A DNA stretch of 18,927 nt from assembly GCA_002361775.1 (NCBI GenBank), contig DETV01000103.1, positions 1 through 18,927 on the forward strand, written 5' to 3'. The notes under the pieces were generated by a model. The model had not been told where the DNA came from and searched no databases. It saw nothing but the letters and a program-made list of their open reading frames with translations. Shown here one piece after another: positions 14,381 to 18,927 of this stretch. The translations under genes were made by a program, and so were the position numbers. The stretch comes from Eubacterium sp. UBA3279. GTDB lineage: Bacteria; Bacillota; Clostridia; Lachnospirales; Lachnospiraceae. Each line of letters opens with the position of its first letter. Positions within the stretch are counted from its first letter, which is position 1.

Positions 14381-16072
14381 CTACTTTTCAAGACCACAGG
14401 GATAAGATGATGCTTTCACCAACTGATCCTCCGTTACCATTTTATAAAAACGATAACCTCCTGAAAAATTATATACTTCAAAGCCATGCTGACATAAAAT
14501 TCTGCTGGCAATATAACTTCTCAAACCACTTTGACACATCACATATACCGGCTTCCCTTTTTCCAATTCTCCTATCCGTTCTCTGAGTTCATCCACCGGA
14601 ATATTAAAGAAACCTTCTGCATGACCCCGGGAATACTCTCCCGGTGTACGGGTATCCAGCAATGTAACGCTGCCATCTCCCGGCAGACTTTCCACCTGAT
14701 CCCAATGAAACTGTTTAACCCTTCCCTCTGCGAGATTTTCTATCATAAATCCAGCCATGTTTACCGGATCCTTTGCCGAAGAATAAGGCGGCGCATACGC
14801 CAGATCAAGATCTTTCAAATCTGTTCCCGTCAAACCTGCAAAAATAGCAGTTGCCAGCACATCAATTCTTTTATCTACTCCTTCATAGCCTACAATCTGA
14901 GCGCCTAATAATCTAAGAGATTTTTTCTCAAAAATCACTTTCATAGTCATAGCTTTTCCACCGGGATAATAAGAAGCGTGGGAAACAGGAGAAAGAACCA
15001 CTTTATCATATTCTATTCCTGCCTCTTTGGCTGTTTTTTCATTAATTCCTGTGGATGCCGCAGTCAATTCAAACAATTTGATAACAGAAGATCCCTGAGA
15101 GCCCTTATAAACACTGTTGCCTCCGCAAATGTTATCTCCTGCGATACGTCCCTGTTTATTGGCCGGTCCCGCCAAAGCGATCACCGCCCGGCTGCCTGTA
15201 ACCCGGTGTTTTACTTCCACAGCATCTCCCACTGCATAAATGTCCGGTACGGAAGTTTCCATTCTATCATTTACCACAATACTTCCTTTTATTCCCAATT
15301 CCAGGCCTGCTTCCCGGGCAAGTCCGGTTTCCGGAGTAACACCGATAGCTAAAAGTACCATGTCTGAACGAAGAGGCTTTTCATTTTCCAGGAAAGTAAC
15401 TACCGTATCTCCTTCATTCTGAAATCCCGCTACAGAACTGCCCAGTTTCAGGGTGATCCCTTTACTCCGCAGTAGTCCGTGTAATTGGGACGCCATATCT
15501 GAATCCAACGGCGGAAGCACCTGTTTCGGTCTTTGAAGAATGGTAACCTTAACTCCCAGTTCCTGAAGATTTTCAGCCATCTCCAGACCGATAAATCCAC
15601 CGCCTGCAACCACTGCCGTCTTAGGCTGATGTTCTTCCACAAATTTTCGGATATGCAGCGTATCTTCTACTGTACGAAGTGAAAAAATCCTCTCTCCATC
15701 TACTCCTGATAACTTGGGACGGGTAGGCTTTGCTCCCGGTGAAAGAAGAAGCTTGTCATAAGTTTCTTCAAATTCTTCCCCTGTGTTCAGATTTTTTACT
15801 GTCACAGTTTTATTTTCCGGATGAATGGCTGTCACTTCATGACGTACCTTTACCTGAATACGAAATCTGTGATAAAAACTCTCCGGAGTCTGCAGTGTCA
15901 GTTCCTCTGCATCCGTGATCACTCCCCCGATATAATAGGGCAGTCCACAATTGGCATACGATACATAACCGGATCTCTCAAATACGAGAATTTCCGCATT
16001 TTCATCTAATCTTCTGATTCTTGCTGCAGCAGAGGCTCCGCCTGCCACACCTCCTACGATAATCACTTTCAT
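14381..16072 (-). CDS. CoA-disulfide/persulfide reductase with C-terminal rhodanese domain
   Basis: A 563-residue fusion. Residues 1-440 are a pyridine nucleotide-disulfide oxidoreductase of the CoADR group: GGVAGGASAAAR FAD motif, the single redox cysteine in YANCGLPYYIGG (C42), a second Rossmann site VVAGGGFIGLE, and FAD-binding DIYAVGDA. Residues about 450-563 form a rhodanese domain with active loop CQSGLR (C513). Such CoADR-Rhd proteins reduce CoA disulfide and, in several bacteria, CoA persulfide or polysulfide with NAD(P)H, releasing sulfide in the cytosol. I place the start at ATG 16072 rather than the in-frame GTG at 16081, because AGGTGA, overlapping the rhodanese stop codon, lies five bases before it. 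It follows a free-standing rhodanese, a likely partner in sulfane-sulfur handling. Confidence 0.9.
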   Translation of the reverse strand: MKVIIVGGVAGGASAAARIRRLDENAEILVFERSGYVSYANCGLPYYIGGVITDAEELTLQTPESFYHRFRIQVKVRHEVTAIHPENKTVTVKNLNTGEEFEETYDKLLLSPGAKPTRPKLSGVDGERIFSLRTVEDTLHIRKFVEEHQPKTAVVAGGGFIGLEMAENLQELGVKVTILQRPKQVLPPLDSDMASQLHGLLRSKGITLKLGSSVAGFQNEGDTVVTFLENEKPLRSDMVLLAIGVTPETGLAREAGLELGIKGSIVVNDRMETSVPDIYAVGDAVEVKHRVTGSRAVIALAGPANKQGRIAGDNICGGNSVYKGSQGSSVIKLFELTAASTGINEKTAKEAGIEYDKVVLSPVSHASYYPGGKAMTMKVIFEKKSLRLLGAQIVGYEGVDKRIDVLATAIFAGLTGTDLKDLDLAYAPPYSSAKDPVNMAGFMIENLAEGRVKQFHWDQVESLPGDGSVTLLDTRTPGEYSRGHAEGFFNIPVDELRERIGELEKGKPVYVMCQSGLRSYIASRILCQHGFEVYNFSGGYRFYKMVTEDQLVKASSYPCGLEK

Positions 16073-16077
16073 CTTCT

Positions 16078-16398
16078 TCACCTCGCCACTCTTCCTGTAT
16101 AACCGGCAATTCCTCCGATATTATTCACGTTTGTATATCCCATCTCCCGCAAAACAGAAGTTGCTCTGCCGCTTCGGGCGCCGCTGTGACAATAAACAAA
16201 CAAGGGGGTCTGCTTGTCTTTTATCATCCTCTCAGCTCCTCCGATATTATTCACATCGATATTTCTGCTTCCCGGAATATGACCGCCTGCATATTCTCCT
16301 GCGCTGCGCACATCCAAAAGAACTGCATTTTTTGTTGCTTTATATTGATTCACACCTTCGTTGATATCTGTTCTCTTAAATAAATCAAAGAATCCCAT
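16078..16398 (-). CDS. single-domain rhodanese (sulfurtransferase)
   Basis: A 106-residue protein with the rhodanese markers LLDVRSAGEYAGGHIPGS (29-44 or so) and active loop CHSGAR (C70 to R75), and the closing NIGGIAGYTGRV. Cys70 would carry a persulfide. It is cytosolic, with no signal peptide. It is the first gene of a three-gene operon with CoA-disulfide reductase-rhodanese and an SDR; its stop codon overlaps the next ribosome binding site. The hexapeptide VNNIGG occurs twice, encoded by an identical 18-base stretch (16111-16128 and 16237-16254). ATG at 16398 follows GGAGGA. Confidence 0.9.
   Translation of the reverse strand: MGFFDLFKRTDINEGVNQYKATKNAVLLDVRSAGEYAGGHIPGSRNIDVNNIGGAERMIKDKQTPLFVYCHSGARSGRATSVLREMGYTNVNNIGGIAGYTGRVAR
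16111..16254 (-). repeat. exact 18-base direct repeat inside the rhodanese gene
   Basis: TCCTCCGATATTATTCAC occurs at 16111-16128 and 16237-16254 in the same frame, both coding for VNNIGG. The second protein copy matches the usual rhodanese C-terminus; the first lies where other rhodaneses vary. Confidence 0.75.
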
Positions 16399-16430
16399 CC
16401 GTTGATTCCTCCTTCGTTTGTTATGGCTTT

Positions 16431-16472
16431 ACTATACCAGAATAAAAAAATTTCCTCTGTGACGTTATCACA
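16431..16472 (-). promoter_or_regulatory. rhodanese operon promoter with TGTGA-N5-TCACA site
   Basis: On the minus strand TATAGT (16431-16436) is a good -10 box, with no clear -35 box. The inverted repeat TGTGATAACGTCACA fills 16458-16472 and is centred about 41 bases before the expected start of transcription. This is the place where Crp/Fnr-type activators replace a weak -35. The half sites match the Crp pattern but the spacer is five rather than six bases. Confidence 0.5.
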
Positions 16473-16536
16473 CAACTTTGTAATGTTGTTTTTTGTGGAT
16501 TTTCGTGGTTTTATGCCTATTTTTCATATTCTTCCC

Positions 16537-16565
16537 TTGACATTCATTTCTTCAGATAGTATCAT
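16537..16565 (+). promoter_or_regulatory. near-consensus promoter of the BMC cluster
   Basis: TTGACA (16537-16542) and TATCAT (16560-16565) are exactly 17 bases apart. Transcription would start near 16572, giving a leader of about 54 bases to the first shell gene. A second -10-like TATAAT lies at 16583-16588, without a matching -35. Confidence 0.75.
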
Positions 16566-16625
16566 TTTATTAACACTTAAATTATAATGACATTTATGTC
16601 GAAATCAAAAGAGAGGAAGCTAGTA

Positions 16626-16991
16626 ATGACAAATTCTCATGAAGAGCAAATAAGAATTGTTCAGGAAACTGTGGCTGGCAAGGAAATTACCTTTGCCCAT
16701 GTCATGGGAGGTCCTGCACCTATCATATATCAAAAACTGGGATTAAACCCTCAGGTGGATTATCGGTCATCCGCCATTGGAATTATGAATATGACCCCTC
16801 CGGAGTCCGCAGTGATCGCATCTGATATCGCAGTAAAAAGCGGAAATATTTATCTGGGATTTGCAGATCGTTTCACAGGAACCCTGATCATCACCGGAGA
16901 CATTTCAGATGTAATGTCTGCCATGACTGAAGTTGTGGATTATTTCCGTGATACCCTGGGGTATGTGGTCTGCAACATCACTAAAAGATAG
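16626..16991 (+). CDS. PduU/EutS-type BMC shell protein (first copy)
   Basis: 121 residues, close to PduU (116) and EutS (111). The pattern IVQETVAGKEITFAHVMG, SAIGIMNMTPPESAVIASDIAVKS, YLGFADRFTGTLIITGDIS and a closing TLGYVVCNITKR follows PduU along its length. These are circularly permuted BMC-fold proteins that form hexameric facets of microcompartment shells, with an N-terminal beta barrel over the central pore. It would sit in the shell of an organelle for propanediol, ethanolamine or choline-like degradation. ATG at 16626 is chosen because AGAGG precedes it; an upstream ATG at 16587 overlaps a -10-like sequence and has no such site. First gene of a three-gene operon. Confidence 0.88.
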   Translation: MTNSHEEQIRIVQETVAGKEITFAHVMGGPAPIIYQKLGLNPQVDYRSSAIGIMNMTPPESAVIASDIAVKSGNIYLGFADRFTGTLIITGDISDVMSAMTEVVDYFRDTLGYVVCNITKR

Positions 16992-17002
16992 GAAGTGATC
17001 TC

Positions 17003-17431
17003 ATGGCTCAGATTACAAAAGAAGAGTTACTGGAAAAAATTTTCCATAACGATTATGAACAATTAAAGGGAAAAAAGCTTCGTATGACCCGGGTACGTGT
17101 TCCCGGTAAAGAAGTTTGTCTTGCCCATATTCTGAATCCTTCTCAGGCGTGCATTTATCAGAATCTTGCCCTTCATATCGGCGTACATGAAGGGGAAGAT
17201 CACACAGGAGAATCCATCGGACTGATTCGTTTCACTCCTTGGGAAGCAGTTGTTGTAGCTGCAGACATTGCAGTAAAAAGCGCCCAGGTGGAAATCGGTT
17301 TCATGGATCGCTTCTGTGGTTCTTTGATCATCACCGGGGGACTTTCCCAGGTGGAAACTGCCGTACGGGAAGTAGTGCGTTTTTTTGGAGAAGAACTGGG
17401 ATTTCATACCTGTGAAGTCCACAGAAGCTAA
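17003..17431 (+). CDS. PduU/EutS-type BMC shell protein (second, extended copy)
   Basis: 142 residues. VRVPGKEVCLAHILNP, ESIGLIRFTPWEAVVVAADIAVKSAQVEIGFMDRFCGSLIITGGLS and EELGFHTCEVHRS are the same circularly permuted BMC fold as the preceding gene. Differences are an N-terminal extension of about 25 residues (KEELLEKIFHNDYEQLKGKK, helical and charged) and an insertion HIGVHEGEDHTGE before the SIGL strand. It starts 11 bases after the first copy, with GGAAGTGA before ATG 17003. The two could mix in hexamers or form separate facets; the extension could contact cargo or the shell. Two permuted shell genes side by side are less common than the single pduU or eutS of classical operons. Confidence 0.86.
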   Translation: MAQITKEELLEKIFHNDYEQLKGKKLRMTRVRVPGKEVCLAHILNPSQACIYQNLALHIGVHEGEDHTGESIGLIRFTPWEAVVVAADIAVKSAQVEIGFMDRFCGSLIITGGLSQVETAVREVVRFFGEELGFHTCEVHRS

Positions 17432-17446
17432 AAGGTGAAGATTATT

Positions 17447-17947
17447 ATGAAAAAATTATTTTTAATGGGAAGAAGCGAAGCCGGGAAAACTTCTCTCACC
17501 CAGGCCTTAAAAGGAGAAGAACTTCATTATATTAAAACTCAATATACGAATACCGAAGAAGATACCATTGATTCTCCTGGTGAATATGCCGAATCAAAAC
17601 GATTCAGTGTTGGTCTTGCCTGTTTTTCCTTTGAAGCTGACGTAATTGCCATGGTACAGGCTGCCGATGAACCTTTTAATCTGTTTGGCCCGGGAGGACG
17701 TTCCTTTATTCTTCGTCCCCTTATTGGTATTATTACCAAAATTGACTCTCCCTATGCCAATGTACCCATGGTCCGACAGTGGCTCATCAACGCAGGATGT
17801 GAACGCATTTTTCTGGTAAATAACGTAACTCGGGAGGGAATCGACGAACTGATGGAATATCTGAAAGATGATCCTGAACCTCTCACCCTGGAAGAAGCCA
17901 AATATCGCCAAAGCATCGGATTAAATGAATGGGATCCTCTTCCCTGA
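17447..17947 (+). CDS. eutP: EutP/PduV-type small GTPase
   Basis: 166 residues, the normal EutP/PduV length. P-loop GRSEAGKTS (8-16), DSPGEY (DxxG, 42-47) and TKID (97-100) mark G1, G3 and G4 of a Ras-like fold. Members occur almost only in BMC operons. PduV associates with the outside of the shell; some EutP proteins have been reported as acetate kinases, so enzymatic activity is possible. I prefer ATG 17447, with AAGGTGA eight to nine bases upstream, over the GTG at 17435. It follows the second shell gene by 15 bases and ends the operon, its stop lying in a hairpin shared with the convergent regulator. Confidence 0.87.
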   Translation: MKKLFLMGRSEAGKTSLTQALKGEELHYIKTQYTNTEEDTIDSPGEYAESKRFSVGLACFSFEADVIAMVQAADEPFNLFGPGGRSFILRPLIGIITKIDSPYANVPMVRQWLINAGCERIFLVNNVTREGIDELMEYLKDDPEPLTLEEAKYRQSIGLNEWDPLP

Positions 17948-17968
17948 ACTTTTTCTCAGGGAAGATCC
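17932..17968. terminator. hairpin spanning both convergent stop codons
   Basis: TTCCCTGA (17940-17947) pairs with TCAGGGAA (17956-17963), extended by GGATC/GATCC (17932-17936 with 17964-17968) across a three-base bulge. The stop codons of eutP and of the AraC gene both lie in the stem. No T tract follows on either strand, so its terminator strength is doubtful. Confidence 0.5.
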
Positions 17969-18846
17969 TGTATTCTCCCCCCACATTGTCTGTACTTTTT
18001 GGGCGTACACCCAAATTTCATCTGAAACTGTCTGGAAAAATAACTGAGATGATTAAATCCACAGGCGGTACAGATATCTGTTATACTTCTGGATGTGGTC
18101 AACAACAACTTCTGACTGCACTCCAGCCGATAGGCATTTACAAAATCCATAGGGGATTTCCCCATATATTTCTTAAAAATCTGACAGCATTTACTTCGAC
18201 ATACATTCCCCTTCGAAGCAATTTCATCCAATGTAAGATTCTCTCCATAATTCTGATAAATATACGAAACCATTTTTCTTTGCGAATTCACCTCCATTCC
18301 CGAGGCTGTATCTCTATGAACGGATTCTGCAATGATATCAACATATATTCTTTTCCATAAATTCTGAAATAAACCTAATACTTCCAATTCAAATCCCGGA
18401 AAACCTTCTTTTTTTGTTCTGTAAATAGTTTCCAACAGTGCGAACATACTGTTTTCATTTTTATACAAGATAAAATCCTCTCTGTCACTTTCTGTAACGG
18501 CAACAATATATTTCTGCACCAGATATGGATTCGTGGCAATAAGTGAGGGATGAAAAATAATACAGTAAAAATGACATTCATTTTTTAACGTGGAATACCC
18601 ATAATGAAGTCTTCCGGAATTGATCGCCAAAATATCCCCTTTCTGCAGGAAAATATTTTTTCCATTCACGTAATACTCCATACTTCCATCTAAAACTGCA
18701 ATAAATTCCAGATCTTCATGCCAATGACAAAGGGCGCGGTAATTAGGATAATGGGACAGATAGCCCTCTGTAATACATATGGGAATATTGATTTCATCAT
18801 AAGGAACAATTTCCGAACTGTCCTCTTTTATTTTCATATCAACCAT
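17956..18846 (-). CDS. AraC-family transcriptional regulator of the BMC cluster (inferred)
   Basis: 296 residues. The N-terminal cupin-type sensor domain includes HWHEDLEFIAVLDGS (41-55) and LQKGDILAINSGRLHYG. The C-terminal AraC DNA-binding domain has two helix-turn-helix units: LTLDEIASKGNVCRSKCCQIF (about 204-224, shown in part) and ITDICTACGFNHLSYFSRQF (255-274). Such regulators sense a small molecule such as a sugar or diol and activate catabolic operons. The gene is convergent with eutP, nine bases between stop codons, and its start faces the right window edge, where it may be divergent to further genes. AGAGG precedes ATG at 18846. The sensor start resembles the fragment at 91-258, so both regulators belong to one family. 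Confidence 0.9.
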   Translation of the reverse strand: MVDMKIKEDSSEIVPYDEINIPICITEGYLSHYPNYRALCHWHEDLEFIAVLDGSMEYYVNGKNIFLQKGDILAINSGRLHYGYSTLKNECHFYCIIFHPSLIATNPYLVQKYIVAVTESDREDFILYKNENSMFALLETIYRTKKEGFPGFELEVLGLFQNLWKRIYVDIIAESVHRDTASGMEVNSQRKMVSYIYQNYGENLTLDEIASKGNVCRSKCCQIFKKYMGKSPMDFVNAYRLECSQKLLLTTSRSITDICTACGFNHLSYFSRQFQMKFGCTPKKYRQCGGRIQDLP

Positions 18847-18889
18847 AACAACCTCTAAATACGATTTTTATAATAATTGAACACAATTT

Positions 18890-18903
18890 TGATATTTTTA
18901 TCA
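18890..18903. promoter_or_regulatory. TGATA-N4-TATCA palindrome upstream of the AraC gene
   Basis: On the plus strand TGATATTTTTATCA; TGTCAA (TTGACA on the minus strand) follows at 18904-18909. It lies about 45 bases before the AraC start codon, in a likely divergent control region that the window cuts off. Could be an autoregulatory operator; weak evidence in very A/T-rich DNA. Confidence 0.3.
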
Positions 18904-18927
18904 TGTCAAAATACTATACTATTATTA

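Noticed and set aside
16587..16625. Earlier ATG (16587) as start of the first shell protein
   Set aside because: It overlaps a TATAAT-like sequence, lacks a ribosome binding site and would add residues not seen in PduU/EutS; ATG 16626 has AGAGG upstream.

Overview
The window looks like a low-GC, anaerobic gut Firmicute, most likely a Lachnospiraceae member (Blautia / Mediterraneibacter / Ruminococcus type). This rests on A/T-rich spacers, strong GGAGG-type ribosome binding sites, a four-cluster ferredoxin, a sortase-type surface protein with GHxW/CxxC repeats, a CoA-disulfide reductase-rhodanese fusion and bacterial microcompartment (BMC) genes. No species can be fixed from sequence alone. 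I saw no tRNA, rRNA, CRISPR array, insertion sequence or prophage gene, and no gene-free stretch exceeds 300 bases.

Left edge (1-955): a gene wreck. The 5' part of an AraC-family regulator, with promoter-like bases and a G8 Shine-Dalgarno, runs out of frame into the body of a PduB-type BMC shell gene that has lost its 5' end. A bidirectional terminator follows. Next, all on the minus strand, come a solitary four-cluster ferredoxin (959-1345), a large secreted wall-type protein with two kinds of repeats (1506-3488) and an MntP-type manganese exporter with its own near-consensus promoter (3756-4328).

Middle left (4399-9148): a five-gene minus-strand module. It runs response regulator, sensor kinase, ABC ATPase and two ABC-2 permeases, mostly overlapping. 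An identical 13-base word lies about 50 bases upstream of both the regulator gene and the ATPase gene, so it may be the regulator's operator. The cargo is unknown.

Middle (9369-13532), plus strand: uracil permease UraA, a MATE exporter, and a COG2509-type FAD-dependent dehydrogenase. A consensus promoter lies directly behind the MATE stop codon and is followed at once by an intrinsic terminator, in front of the dehydrogenase. This could be an attenuator or a very short RNA. A long bidirectional hairpin separates the dehydrogenase from a convergent minus-strand operon.

Right (13617-16398), minus strand: single-domain rhodanese, CoA-disulfide reductase with a C-terminal rhodanese domain, and a short-chain dehydrogenase resembling BaiA-type hydroxysteroid dehydrogenases. 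This fits persulfide/thiol redox metabolism. A TGTGA-N5-TCACA inverted repeat sits near -41 of the predicted promoter.

Right edge (16537-18927): a compact BMC cluster with a near-consensus promoter, two consecutive PduU/EutS-type shell proteins and an EutP/PduV-type small GTPase, then a convergent AraC-family regulator. No BMC signature enzyme lies in the window. Together with the broken pduB at the left edge this suggests either a satellite BMC locus or what remains of a reduced one.
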